Below, in pieces: positions 42,690-50,469 of a stretch of DNA of 64,000 nt. The stretch is from Streptomyces sp. NRRL F-6676 (lineage in GTDB: Bacteria > Actinomycetota > Actinomycetes > Streptomycetales > Streptomycetaceae), in the NCBI RefSeq assembly GCF_000725625.1, contig NZ_JOHS01000030.1, positions 1-64,000 on the forward strand, given 5' to 3'. The notes beneath the pieces are model-generated. The model searched no databases. It had not been told where the DNA came from and saw only the letters and a program-made list of their open reading frames with translations. Position 1 is the first letter of the stretch. Each line of letters starts with the position of its first letter. Position numbers and translations under genes: made by a program.

Positions 42690-42707
42690 ACATCTGCTAG
42701 CAGATGT
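42690..42707. promoter_or_regulatory. Perfect 18-bp palindrome upstream of rbpA
   Basis: ACATCTGCTAGCAGATGT is a perfect 18-bp inverted repeat about 175 bases ahead of rbpA, between the possible upstream promoter and the sigma-R promoter. It could be an operator for an unknown regulator. Confidence 0.6.
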
Positions 42708-42793
42708 GACAAACCGGGCGCCGTTGGGTACTGCATGGGGAGACAAGGCTGCGGCTACGACGGCGACGCATGACCCGAAACGGGACACGGGAC

Positions 42794-42821
42794 GGGAATC
42801 TTTACCGCCGACCGGACGTTG
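42794..42821 (+). promoter_or_regulatory. Sigma-R promoter of rbpA
   Basis: GGGAAT (42794-42799), 18 bases, then GTTG (42818-42821). This matches the sigma-R consensus GGGAAT-N18-GTT. It lies about 60 bases before the rbpA ATG. In S. coelicolor rbpA is a known sigma-R target. Confidence 0.88.
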
Positions 42822-42881
42822 ACCGGATGACGACGACAGCGACACCTGTCCTGTGGGCGACAAGCCCGGGAGGCACGATTC

Positions 42882-43256
42882 ATGAGTGAGCGAGCTCTTC
42901 GCGGCACGCGCCTCGTGGTGACCAGCTACGAGACGGACCGCGGCATCGACCTGGCCCCGCGCCAGGCCGTGGAGTACGCATGCGAGAAGGGGCATCGTTT
43001 CGAGATGCCCTTCTCGGTCGAGGCGGAGATCCCGCCGGAGTGGGAGTGCAAGGTCTGCGGGGCCCAGGCACTCCTGGTGGACGGCGACGGTCCTGAGGAG
43101 AAGAAGGCCAAGCCCGCTCGTACGCACTGGGACATGCTGATGGAACGGCGCACCCGCGAGGAACTCGAAGAGGTCCTCGAGGAGCGGCTGGCCGTCCTGC
43201 GGTCCGGTGCGATGAATATCGCGGTTCATCCCCGCGACAGCCGCAAGTCCGCGTGA
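42882..43256 (+). CDS. rbpA: RNA polymerase-binding protein RbpA
   Basis: A 124-residue actinobacterial transcription factor that binds RNA polymerase and the principal sigma factor and stabilises open complexes. Zinc ligands Cys34, His38, Cys56 and Cys59 are in place (YACEKGH, WECKVCG). The sigma-interaction helix (THWDMLMERRTREELEEVL) has Arg89 and Arg90, matching the S. coelicolor residues needed for sigma contact. The N-terminal tail and basic linker are typical. The CGGGAGG binding site precedes the ATG. A sigma-R promoter lies upstream and a very strong hairpin downstream. Confidence 0.97.
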   Translation: MSERALRGTRLVVTSYETDRGIDLAPRQAVEYACEKGHRFEMPFSVEAEIPPEWECKVCGAQALLVDGDGPEEKKAKPARTHWDMLMERRTREELEEVLEERLAVLRSGAMNIAVHPRDSRKSA

Positions 43257-43291
43257 TCCCTCCGGGGGTCGGGCGGTAGCACAGCGGACGT

Positions 43292-43347
43292 CGCGCAAGA
43301 GCGAGGGCGCCGTACGTTTCGACGTACGGCGCCCTCGCTCTTGCGCG
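43292..43347. terminator. Long perfect hairpin after rbpA
   Basis: Two 26-bp arms (43292-43317 and 43322-43347) pair perfectly around a TTCG tetraloop. This is a very strong bidirectional terminator between the convergent rbpA and fxsA genes. Confidence 0.92.
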
Positions 43348-43390
43348 CGCCGCGCGCCTGGCCGACAGGTGCGGGTGCGTCGTGGTTGTT

Positions 43391-43458
43391 GCTCGCGCAG
43401 TTCCCCGCGCCTAAATAGGGGCGCGGGGAATAAATAGGCGCGCGGGGAACTGCGCGAT
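43391..43458. repeat. Short copy of the GCGCAGTTCCCCGCGCC palindromic repeat
   Basis: CGCGCAGTTCCCCGCGC (43394-43410) is followed by a partial internal GCGCGGGGAA copy and then the inverted form GCGCGGGGAACTGCGCGA (43440-43457). The core is the same as in the 303-bp element at 42108-42410, so both belong to the same dispersed repeat family. Confidence 0.8.
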
Positions 43459-43476
43459 CTTTTCAGGGGAAACGCG

Positions 43477-44040
43477 TCAGCCCGTCAGCGGCGGACGGTC
43501 GTCGCCGGTGTCGTAGGGGTTGCCGGGGCGGTCATCCCGGATGACCTCGCCCTGGACGACCTTGCCGTCGGGCCGCCGCATCCGGGCCTGTGCGAACGCG
43601 TCACCGAGCGGCCCGGGAACCGTCGCCCGCAGCTTGCGGTCCAGCGTGCGCTCGGTGTACGCGCTCACGGCCTTCTGCACCGGCGGCACGAGCAGCAGCA
43701 GCCCCACCGCGTCGGAGACGAGACCGGGCAGCATGAGCAGCAGCCCGCCCAGCATCGTCAGCCCGTTCGCCCCACCGCTCTGCGGAGGCGTCCCGCGCTG
43801 AAGGGACTCACTGAGGTTCCTGAAGGCCCGGCGTCCGGCCCGCTTGACCACCGCCGCACCGCCCACGAACCCGGCGACCAGCAGCAGGAGGACCGCGAGC
43901 CCTCCGGCCGCGTCCGCGACCAGCAGGAGCAGCCAGATCTCCAGCACCAGCCACGCGGCGACACCGAGCGGCAGGAAGGTGCGCAGACGGGAGCGGCGGG
44001 GCCGGGCCGGGTATGTGGGACTCGATGCGCCAGACGTCAT
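43477..44040 (-). CDS. fxsA: FxsA-family membrane protein
   Basis: A 187-residue protein of the FxsA family. Helices: LRTFLPLGVAAWLVLEIWLLLLVADAAGG (in part), LAVLLLLVAGFVGGAAVV, and the domain-typical GANGLTMLGGLLLMLPGLVSD followed by VGLLLLVPPVQ. The hydrophilic tail carries the RPDGKVVQGEVI segment. The E. coli founder protein affects phage T7 exclusion by F; the cellular role is unknown. It is convergent with rbpA. The following ppm gene is on the same strand downstream, about 80 bases... towards 44120, and is transcribed into this gene. Confidence 0.9.
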   Translation of the reverse strand: MTSGASSPTYPARPRRSRLRTFLPLGVAAWLVLEIWLLLLVADAAGGLAVLLLLVAGFVGGAAVVKRAGRRAFRNLSESLQRGTPPQSGGANGLTMLGGLLLMLPGLVSDAVGLLLLVPPVQKAVSAYTERTLDRKLRATVPGPLGDAFAQARMRRPDGKVVQGEVIRDDRPGNPYDTGDDRPPLTG

Positions 44041-44119
44041 GGTTCCAGTGTGCCTGGGCCCTGCTCAGAACGGCGTAAGCGAGTGATCGTCCAAGGCGCC
44101 CGGCCGGCCGCCCCGGCCG

Positions 44120-44962
44120 TCAGCCGGAGGACTTCGGCGCCGTACGCCCGGCGCCGTCGGCCGGGGACGGCTTCGGCGCGGTACGCCCCGTCAGTCGCCC
44201 GACCCGCTCCCCGACGCCCCAGGAGGTGACCCGCCACAGGGCCTCGACCAGGATGTCGCGGCTCATCTTGGAGTCGCCGAGCTCCCGCTCGACGAAGGTG
44301 ATGGGCACCTCGACCACGTGGTAGCCGGCCTTGACCGCGCGGCGGGCGAGGTCGACCTGGAAGCAGTAGCCCTGGGAGGCCACCTCGTCGAGGCCGAGGC
44401 CCTCCAGGGTCTCGCGGCGGAACGCGCGGTAGCCGCCGGTGATGTCGCGCAGCGGCAGGTCGAGTGCGAGCCGGGAGTAGAGGCTGCCGCCGCGGGAGAT
44501 GATCTCGCGGGAGCGGGGCCAGTTGACCACGCGGCCGCCGGGCACCCAGCGCGAGCCGAGCACCAGGTCGGCGTTCTTGAGCGCGGTGAGCAGCCGGGGC
44601 AGTTCCTCGGGCTGGTGCGAGCCGTCGGCGTCCATCTCGATCAGTACGCCGTAGTCGTGCTCCATGCCCCAGCGGAAGCCCGCGAGGTAGGCGGCGCCGA
44701 GCCCTTCCTTGCCCTTGCGGTGCAGCACCTGGACATGGTCGTCCTCGGCGGCCAGTTCGTCGGCCAGCTTGCCCGTGCCGTCGGGGCTGTTGTCGTCGGC
44801 CACGAGGACGTGCGCCTCGGGAACGGCCTCGCGCACCCGGCCGACGATGGTCTTGACGTTCTCCGCCTCGTTGTAGGTGGGGATGATCACCAAGGCCGTG
44901 CCGAGCGGGCCGAACCGTCTTCCCTGGGCTCCCGCCTCGAGGGTCCCGTCGCCGTCGTTCAC
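44120..44962 (-). CDS. ppm1: Polyprenol-phosphate mannosyltransferase (Ppm1/DPM-like)
   Basis: A 280-residue GT2 enzyme. The donor-binding motifs are LVIIPTYNEAENVKTIVGRV, VADDNSPDGTGKLAD, IEMDADGSHQPEELPRLL (the DxD-like metal site) and VLGSRWVPGGRV. The late segment DITGGYRAFRRETLEGL and ELGDSKMSRDILVEALWRV are diagnostic for dolichol/polyprenol-phosphate mannose synthases. It makes polyprenyl-phospho-mannose from GDP-mannose at the membrane, the donor for protein O-mannosylation and lipoglycans. It lacks the Lnt-like domain of the mycobacterial fusion. The GTG at 44962 has an AAGGGG binding site; the open frame upstream to 45103 is probably not translated. Confidence 0.95.
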   Translation of the reverse strand: MNDGDGTLEAGAQGRRFGPLGTALVIIPTYNEAENVKTIVGRVREAVPEAHVLVADDNSPDGTGKLADELAAEDDHVQVLHRKGKEGLGAAYLAGFRWGMEHDYGVLIEMDADGSHQPEELPRLLTALKNADLVLGSRWVPGGRVVNWPRSREIISRGGSLYSRLALDLPLRDITGGYRAFRRETLEGLGLDEVASQGYCFQVDLARRAVKAGYHVVEVPITFVERELGDSKMSRDILVEALWRVTSWGVGERVGRLTGRTAPKPSPADGAGRTAPKSSG

Positions 44963-45081
44963 TGCAGCCCCTTCATGTCCGTACGCAGGGCACCACCATA
45001 GTGGCCACTGCCTGGTAGGACGCGACAGCACGGGCCCACGGGGGTGTCGGCCGGACAGAAAGTGGGTAGGAGTGCGCGCCC

Positions 45082-45210
45082 ATGACTGCCGTCTACCCGC
45101 CACAGGCCCCTGTCACGGCTGTCGCGGGCGACGAGATGGGGGCCCGGCGGCCCTTCGGGCCGACCTGGGAACCGCTGGCTGCGGATCGACCGAAAGCCGT
45201 TGTCTACTGA
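45082..45210 (+). CDS. Candidate 42-residue protein
   Basis: An ATG-started ORF of 42 codons with an AGGAG binding site nine bases ahead (45068-45072). The peptide starts MTAVYPPQAPVTAVAGDEMG and contains RRPFGPTWEPLAADRP. It resembles a short conserved N-terminal extension more than random sequence, but I know of no family. It lies in the divergent region between ppm1 and the amidohydrolase. Could also be a remnant of a longer gene. Confidence 0.4.
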   Translation: MTAVYPPQAPVTAVAGDEMGARRPFGPTWEPLAADRPKAVVY

Positions 45211-45532
45211 GCGGCCGGGCCCCACCCGGGTCACACCTGCCGGCCGGGCACGAAACATTCCCTCGCCGTGGCGCGGACGCTGGGCCTGGCTCCCAGTGGC
45301 GGCGCGCCGGCGGCGCACCATCCCTGACCCAGCGGGCTCCGGCGACCTCTCGGACGTTCTCCGGCCGGACGTGGCGGTGGTGGACCCGGCAGAACCTACC
45401 GGCCCCCGACGGCTCGCTGTCAACACCCCTCCCAACTGCGGCTTTCGCGCAGCGTCGCAGGTCAGCGGGGAGGAAACGCAGGTCGTGCCACGGCCCGGCG
45501 GGGGCCGGGCGGCACCCGGCCGCCCCGGTAGA
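45211..45532. other. Intergenic region without recognisable content
   Basis: About 320 bases before the amidohydrolase stop codon. A G/C-rich inverted repeat CCCGGCGGGGGCCGGG lies near 45493-45508 and could act as a terminator. No gene was recognised. Confidence 0.45.
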
Positions 45533-47155
45533 TCACTCGCCCGGCCGTACGAACACCGTCCGTCCGCCCACCACGGTCCGCAGACAGCGCGGCAGGTCCC
45601 GGCCGGGGGCGAGGTCGGGCAGGCCGGGGGTGCCGGAGCGCGGGTCGGTGGACCAGCGGGCGACCCGGTCGTCGGGGGCCTGGACGACCAGTTCGTCGGT
45701 GCGCCAGACGGCGTAGTCCGCGGGCGCCCCGGGCACCAGGACGCCGACGTCGTCGCGGCCGACGGCCCGCCAGCCGCCGCGGGTGTGCGCGGTGAACGCG
45801 GCGCGCACTGAGACGCGGTGCTCCGGGGTGCGGTGGAAGGCGGCCGCGCGGACCGTGCCCCACGGGTCGAGCGGGGTGACGGGGCTGTCGGAGCCGAGCG
45901 CGAGCGGCACCCCGGCGCGCAGCAGGGCCGCGAAGGGGTTGAGGGTGCGGGCCCGTTCGGCGCCCAGTCGGCGTGCGTACATGCCGTCCTCGCCGCCCCA
46001 CAGGGCGTCGAACGCGGGCTGTACGGAGACGGTGAGGCCGAGTTCGGCGAAGGCGGCGACGGTCTCGGGGGTGAGCATCTCGGCGTGTTCGACACGGTGC
46101 CGGGCGGCCCGCACGCGGGCGAGGCCGACCTTCTCGGCGGCGGCGCGGACGCCCTCGACCACCGTGGTGACGGCGGCGTCGCCGATGGCGTGGAACCCGG
46201 CCTGGATCCCCGCCTCGGTGCAGGCGACGACGTGTGCGGTGACGTCGGCGGCGTCCAGGCGGGCGGTGCCGGTGTGGGCGGCGTCGGCGTACGGCTCGTG
46301 CAGGCAGGCGGTGTGCGAGCCGAGGGCGCCGTCGACGAAGAGGTCGCCCGCGGCGCCGGCCGCGCCCAGTTCGCGCGCGCTGGCCACGCCCGCGTCGCCC
46401 TGCTCGGCCCAGTAGCCGACCACGCGGGGGCCGGGCTCCTCGGCGGCGAGCCGGAGCAGTCCGGTGAAGTCGTCCTCGGAGGAGATGTCCGGGCCGCCGC
46501 ACTCGTGGACCGAGCCGATGCCGAGCGAGGCCGCGTGCGCGAGCGCGGCGCGCTGGGCCTCTTCGCGCTGGGCAGGGGTGAGCGCGCCGAGGGCGACGGC
46601 GCGGACGGCGTGGTGGGCGTCGCCGGTCAGCGGGCCGTCGTCGTACCCGGCCAGGCCGGTGACGCCGGGGGTCAGGTCGAGCAGGGCGGTGGTGACGACC
46701 GCGGAGTGGACGTCGATGCGGGAGAGGTAGAGCGGACGGCCGCCGGTGGCCTCGTCGAGTTCGGCGCGGGCCGGGGGCCGGCCATCGGGCCAGCGGGCCG
46801 CGTCCCAGCCGTGGCCGAGCAGGACCCGGTCGGCGGGGCGGGCGGCGGCGAAGTCGCGGACCAGGGCGAGGGCCGCCTCGCGCGTCGGCGCGGCGGAGAG
46901 GTCGAGTCCGGTGAGCGCGAGGCCGGTGGCGGTGGTGTGCACATGTGCGTCGGTGAACGCGGGGGTGACGAGTGCGCCGTCGAGGTCGATCACCTCGTCG
47001 ATGCCGTCCGCGAAGGCGTCGGCGGCACCCTCGGAACCGACCCAGGCGACCCGGCCGCGTTCGACGACCATCGCGGTCGCGAACGGGTCGGCGGGGCTGT
47101 GGACCTCGCCGCGGCGGAGGAGGACGGTCTGCGGGTCGGGGGTGCGCTCACTCAT
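45533..47155 (-). CDS. Amidohydrolase family 3 (YtcJ-type) protein
   Basis: A 540-residue metal-dependent hydrolase with a composite beta-sandwich (VVERGRVAWVGSEG) and a TIM-barrel. Metal ligands are in TPAFTDAHVHTT (HxH), FHAIGDAAVTTV, HRVEHAEMLTPE and LALGSDSPVTPLDPW (Asp). The C-terminal PGAPADYAVW and VVGGRTVFVRP are typical of YtcJ-like exoenzymes and N-substituted formamide deformylase relatives. The substrate is unknown. There is no signal peptide. The ATG at 47155 is the natural start. It is downstream of the Lrp gene on the same strand after 83 bases. Confidence 0.93.
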   Translation of the reverse strand: MSERTPDPQTVLLRRGEVHSPADPFATAMVVERGRVAWVGSEGAADAFADGIDEVIDLDGALVTPAFTDAHVHTTATGLALTGLDLSAAPTREAALALVRDFAAARPADRVLLGHGWDAARWPDGRPPARAELDEATGGRPLYLSRIDVHSAVVTTALLDLTPGVTGLAGYDDGPLTGDAHHAVRAVALGALTPAQREEAQRAALAHAASLGIGSVHECGGPDISSEDDFTGLLRLAAEEPGPRVVGYWAEQGDAGVASARELGAAGAAGDLFVDGALGSHTACLHEPYADAAHTGTARLDAADVTAHVVACTEAGIQAGFHAIGDAAVTTVVEGVRAAAEKVGLARVRAARHRVEHAEMLTPETVAAFAELGLTVSVQPAFDALWGGEDGMYARRLGAERARTLNPFAALLRAGVPLALGSDSPVTPLDPWGTVRAAAFHRTPEHRVSVRAAFTAHTRGGWRAVGRDDVGVLVPGAPADYAVWRTDELVVQAPDDRVARWSTDPRSGTPGLPDLAPGRDLPRCLRTVVGGRTVFVRPGE

Positions 47156-47238
47156 GCGTAACAGTGTCGCGCGGCCGCCGGACGCGGCCGACCGCGGGTG
47201 GCCGTCGGAGACGTCCGACCACTGCGGACGGCGCCGGG

Positions 47239-47679
47239 TCAGATGCGGGGCGGGCGGGCCTCGTACGGCGTCGACAGGACGACCGTGGTGCGCGTGGAGA
47301 CGCCGGCCAGGGTGCGCACGCGGGCCAGCAGCTCCTCCAGCTCGTGCGGAGTCGCCACCCGGACCTTGAGGATGTAGTTCTCGTCCCCCGCCACGCTGTG
47401 GCACGCCTCGATCTCGGGGACGCCGGCCAGCCGGTCCGCGATGTCGTCGGGGGCGCTGGGGTCGAACGGTTTCACGGAGATGAAGGCGGTCATCGGCAGC
47501 CCCACCGCCTCCGCCTCGACGACGGCGGCGTAGCCGCGGATGACACCGCGCTGCTCCAGCCGGCGCACGCGCTGGTGCACGGCCGACGTGGACAGGCCCG
47601 TGGCCTTGCCCAGGTCGGTGTAGCTCATCCGCCCGTCCTTGACGAGCAGCTGCACGATCTGTCGGTCCAGCTCCTCCAT
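47239..47679 (-). CDS. Lrp/AsnC-family transcriptional regulator
   Basis: A 146-residue regulator. The N-terminal helix-turn-helix covers residues 1-50 (LDRQIVQLLVKDGRMSYTDLG, then LSTSAVHQRVRRLEQRGVI). The RAM ligand domain follows (FISVKPFDPSAPDDIADRL, CHSVAGDENYILKVRVA, TRTTVVLSTPYE). It is the normal family length. Lrp proteins bind amino acids and act on amino-acid metabolism genes; the adjacent amidohydrolase is a possible target, by position only. The ATG at 47679 begins the conserved LDRQIV segment. Confidence 0.95.
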   Translation of the reverse strand: MEELDRQIVQLLVKDGRMSYTDLGKATGLSTSAVHQRVRRLEQRGVIRGYAAVVEAEAVGLPMTAFISVKPFDPSAPDDIADRLAGVPEIEACHSVAGDENYILKVRVATPHELEELLARVRTLAGVSTRTTVVLSTPYEARPPRI

Positions 47680-47949
47680 GGCGCAAGAACCTACAGTGCC
47701 GCGGATCACCCGGGACAGCTCGGCGACGCAGGTCATGTCCGGTTCGTGACCTGACGTGGTCCGGTACGCGCGGACGGGCGTGTCCCGTACGGCACCTCGT
47801 ACGGCACCTGCGGGCGGCATGTGACGAACGCCACAGTGTCCGAACAGGCTTCGTGATGTCCTCGTGATTACCCACCGGGCGGGGCGGGAAGTGCTTGCTG
47901 TGGTCGAGGCCGCAGTGCCTGATCGGCCCAGCCCTAGGGGGAGAATCCC
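47680..47949. promoter_or_regulatory. Divergent control region, Lrp gene / Cys-containing hypothetical
   Basis: A 270-base gap. A 12-bp direct repeat CGTACGGCACCT occurs at 47786-47797 and again immediately at 47798-47809. An AT-richer stretch near 47845-47875 (TTCGTGATGTCCTCGTGATT) holds likely plus-strand promoter sequence. An AGGGGGAGAA binding site precedes the gene at 47950. Confidence 0.5.
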
Positions 47950-48375
47950 ATGCAGAGTGTGAAGCGCCCTGGCCGCTCCGTGCCCAAGCGGCTCAAGCCG
48001 GTGGTGGAGCCCGAGCCGGAGGGCGTCGAACCGGACGACGAGTTCGACGCCTACGACACGTTCGAGATGTACCGGGTGATCTGCCCGGACTGCGCGCAGC
48101 CGATCGCGCTCCTCGCGGACGAGGAGGTGCTGCCCGAGCACGCGCTGTGCGCGTCGCCGTGGAACCCGTTCGGTCTCACGGTGTGCGCGGGCACGGGCCG
48201 CCCGGCGGACGAGGCCCGCCCCGCCGACGAGTCGCTGACGCCCCAGCAGCAGGAGACGGGTCTGCTCCTGACCCTGCCCCAGGGCCTGGACTGGCGCACC
48301 CAGCCCTTCTCCCACGTGGGCGGCCCCGGCTCCCGCCCCATCCGCGTCCCCACCATGCGCCAAGCGGCGGCCTGA
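47950..48375 (+). CDS. Cysteine-containing conserved hypothetical protein
   Basis: A 141-residue acidic protein. The middle region has a possible zinc-binding arrangement: VICPDCAQPIALL, then ALCASPWNPFGLTVCAGTG. The N terminus is basic (KRPGRSVPKRLKP) followed by an acidic stretch. The C-terminal part is polar. I recognise the sequence only as a conserved Streptomyces hypothetical. The start has a strong AGGGGGAGAA binding site. It is divergent from the Lrp gene and convergent with the TetR gene. Confidence 0.82.
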   Translation: MQSVKRPGRSVPKRLKPVVEPEPEGVEPDDEFDAYDTFEMYRVICPDCAQPIALLADEEVLPEHALCASPWNPFGLTVCAGTGRPADEARPADESLTPQQQETGLLLTLPQGLDWRTQPFSHVGGPGSRPIRVPTMRQAAA

Positions 48376-48439
48376 CCCGGCCGTACGACCACTGGGGGCG
48401 GAGCCGCTCGCGTCGGTCGAGGCCCGGCGCCCGGGGAAT

Positions 48440-49162
48440 CTACCCCCGCCGCGCCGCCGCCGGCGCGGGGTACGCCGGGTCCAGTTCCTCGATCGCCCGC
48501 AGGGTCCCCCCGAGCATCTTCACCAGCAGCTCCCGCACGGTGTCCCGGGACAGCTCGGGGCGGCCGATCCAGTCGAGGGTCGTCCCCTCCACGCTGCACA
48601 GCCAGGCCAGCAGCCCCATCCGCGCCAGCGGGGCGATCCGGCGGCGACCGTACGCCCCTTCGGCGATCGCCTCGATCATCGCCTCGCGCACCCCGTCCCG
48701 GATCTCCTGCACCTCGGTGTCGAACCCGACACCGCCGCTGACGATCGCGCGGTACGCGGCCTGGTTGTGCTCGGCGTAGCGGAGGTAGCCGTCGATGGTG
48801 CGGTGCACCCGTTGCGCGGGCGGCAGTTCCCGCCCCTCGGCGGCGCGCGTGACCAGTCCGGCAACCGAGTCCTCGATGATCGCCAGGTAGTAGCCGCGCT
48901 TGGACTGGAAGTAGTAGTAGATCAGCCCCTTGGCCACCTGCGCGTGGCGGGCGATGTCGTCCATCGAGAGCGCGTCGTAGGACCTGTCGGAGAACAACGC
49001 CCGTCCGACGGCGATGAGTTCGGCGCGGCGTGCCACGGAGCGGTCGGTCCCGCGCGCCCGGGGGCGCGCGGTGTCACGCTGCTGACTGTGCGTCAATTTC
49101 GGCCCATGTCTGAAGCGGTCGGGCGGGACAGCGGCAGTATGGCAGAGCCACACCGCCCGCAT
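48440..49162 (-). CDS. TetR-family transcriptional regulator
   Basis: A 240-residue regulator. The DNA-binding domain (about 45-95) has ARRAELIAVGRALFSDRSYDA and the recognition helix region IARHAQVAKGLIYYYFQSKRGYYLAII. The C-terminal helical ligand domain follows, with YLRYAEHNQAAYRAIVSGGVG and LARMGLLAWLCSVEGTTLDW. It has a long N-terminal tail; the ATG at 49162 has GGAG six bases ahead and is kept, although the tail has little coding character. Target genes are unknown; the neighbours on either side are not obvious pathway genes. Confidence 0.9.
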   Translation of the reverse strand: MRAVWLCHTAAVPPDRFRHGPKLTHSQQRDTARPRARGTDRSVARRAELIAVGRALFSDRSYDALSMDDIARHAQVAKGLIYYYFQSKRGYYLAIIEDSVAGLVTRAAEGRELPPAQRVHRTIDGYLRYAEHNQAAYRAIVSGGVGFDTEVQEIRDGVREAMIEAIAEGAYGRRRIAPLARMGLLAWLCSVEGTTLDWIGRPELSRDTVRELLVKMLGGTLRAIEELDPAYPAPAAARRG

Positions 49163-49221
49163 GTTCGACTCCGATCACCGGACCGCGCCCGGGGCCCTGT
49201 CCCTCGGGGCGCGCCCTCACC

Positions 49222-49368
49222 TCACAGCAGGCCGAGCTGCGTGACGAGCATCGCGAGGACGACGACGAGGGTCCAGCCGAGGACGTGCTCCAGGTACGGG
49301 GTGCCGTCGTCCTTCGGCCCGCCGGTGCGGGCGCGCGGACGTGCGGTGGTGGCAGACAGTGCGGTCAT
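49222..49368 (-). CDS. SCO1431-family small membrane protein
   Basis: A 48-residue peptide: a basic, polar N terminus (ATTARPRARTGGPKDDG) followed by one membrane helix (VLGWTLVVVLAMLVTQLGLL) running to the end. It matches my memory of the NCBI SCO1431 family membrane protein, and its map position agrees. The ATG at 49368 has a GAGAAG binding site. The frame is open upstream to 49503 without conserved character. Function unknown. Confidence 0.8.
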   Translation of the reverse strand: MTALSATTARPRARTGGPKDDGTPYLEHVLGWTLVVVLAMLVTQLGLL

Positions 49369-49516
49369 GGCTTCTCGCTGGTCCTCGTCGTGCGGCGGAT
49401 CTGGGCTCCCCCCACCGTGCTGTCCACCTTGCCACCGGATGCGGCGGGCGCGGCCGAGAGCTTGCTCACAGGCCCCCGGCCCGGCCGTCCGCCCCACCGG
49501 CACCCGGGGCGTGCGG

Positions 49517-50278
49517 TCAGCCCTGCCGGCCGGGGAGCATGGCCAGCGCCCGGGAGCGCTGGGCGACGAGGCCGTCGTACGTACCGTCGCGCTCGGCCCA
49601 GCGATGCCCGAGGACGCCCTTGACGAGGATCTCGCGGGGCGTGGGCTCCTGTGACAGCAGCTCCATGACCTCGCTCGCGAAGTCGTCGAGCGGCAGCGCG
49701 TGCGGGTTCACCTTCTCCTGGCCCGCCGTGGCGACGGCCGGCGGGACGAGTTCGACGACGTCGACCCCGGTGCCGTCGAGCTGCGCGCGCAGCGCCTCCG
49801 AGTAGGCGTGCACCGCGGCCTTCGAGGCGGCGTAGCTGGGCATCGGCGGGAAGGGCAGGAACGCGATGCCGGAGGTGACGGTGACGAAGGTGCCGGCGCC
49901 GCGCCCGACCAGGTGCGGGGTGAAGGCGTCGAGGACGCGGACGGTGCCGAGGAGGTTGGTGTCGACCGTCGTCCGGGCGGTCTCGAAGTGCGCGGGGTCG
50001 CGCAGGTCCTCCAGGAGCATGACGCCGGACATCGTCACCACGGTGTCGAGGCCGGGGTACCGGGCGAGCACGGCGTCCCGGGCCGCGGCGACGGAGGCGT
50101 CGTCGGTGACGTCCACGCTGACCGTGCCGAAGCCCTGCCCTTCGAGTTCCGCGAGTGCGCGCGGGTCACGCCCTGCGACGGCCACGGTGCTGCCCGCCGC
50201 GGCGAACCGGCGGGCCAGCTCGCGCCCGATGCCGGAGGTGCCGCCGACGACGAGGACGGTGCGGTTGGTCAGATCCAC
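49517..50278 (-). CDS. Short-chain dehydrogenase/reductase (SDR)
   Basis: A 253-residue classical SDR oxidoreductase. The NAD(P) motif is VVGGTSGIGRELARRF; the downstream Asn-type region is VTMSGVMLLED (normally NNAG). Catalytic residues are Ser in VTVTSGIAFLPFPP and YxxxK in SYAASKAAVHAYSEAL. The substrate is unreadable. Arg at the end of the second strand (VAVAGRDPRAL) suggests NADP(H). It is divergent from an MmyB-type regulator, a very common pairing in Streptomyces, and is presumably its regulatory target. Confidence 0.94.
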   Translation of the reverse strand: MDLTNRTVLVVGGTSGIGRELARRFAAAGSTVAVAGRDPRALAELEGQGFGTVSVDVTDDASVAAARDAVLARYPGLDTVVTMSGVMLLEDLRDPAHFETARTTVDTNLLGTVRVLDAFTPHLVGRGAGTFVTVTSGIAFLPFPPMPSYAASKAAVHAYSEALRAQLDGTGVDVVELVPPAVATAGQEKVNPHALPLDDFASEVMELLSQEPTPREILVKGVLGHRWAERDGTYDGLVAQRSRALAMLPGRQG

Positions 50279-50390
50279 GGGATCTTCCCTTCGTACGGGC
50301 GCCGCCGGTGTGCGGTCCGGCGGCGCGGACGGTGAGGAACGGCCGTCCGTCCCGGACGGGCGGCACGACGGCAGTCTTCGCGACCCGCGC

Positions 50391-50440
50391 CGAAGGGGGC
50401 AGTGCCCCGGTGTTCCCTGGTCCTGACAGGGCCCCCTTCG
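50391..50440. promoter_or_regulatory. Inverted repeat in the SDR / MmyB-type divergent region
   Basis: CGAAGGGGGC (50391-50400) and GCCCCCTTCG (50431-50440) are perfect 10-bp inverted arms 30 bases apart. They lie between the two divergent starts, as expected for the autoregulatory operator of the MmyB-type protein. Confidence 0.65.
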
Positions 50441-50457
50441 CGGCCCGGGATCCGCAT

Positions 50458-50463
50458 TACCGT
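50458..50463 (+). promoter_or_regulatory. -10 hexamer of the MmyB-type gene (leaderless)
   Basis: TACCGT fits TANNNT and ends six bases before the ATG at 50470, with no Shine-Dalgarno. This is the leaderless-mRNA pattern. No good -35 is seen. Confidence 0.55.
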
Positions 50464-50469
50464 GGCGGT

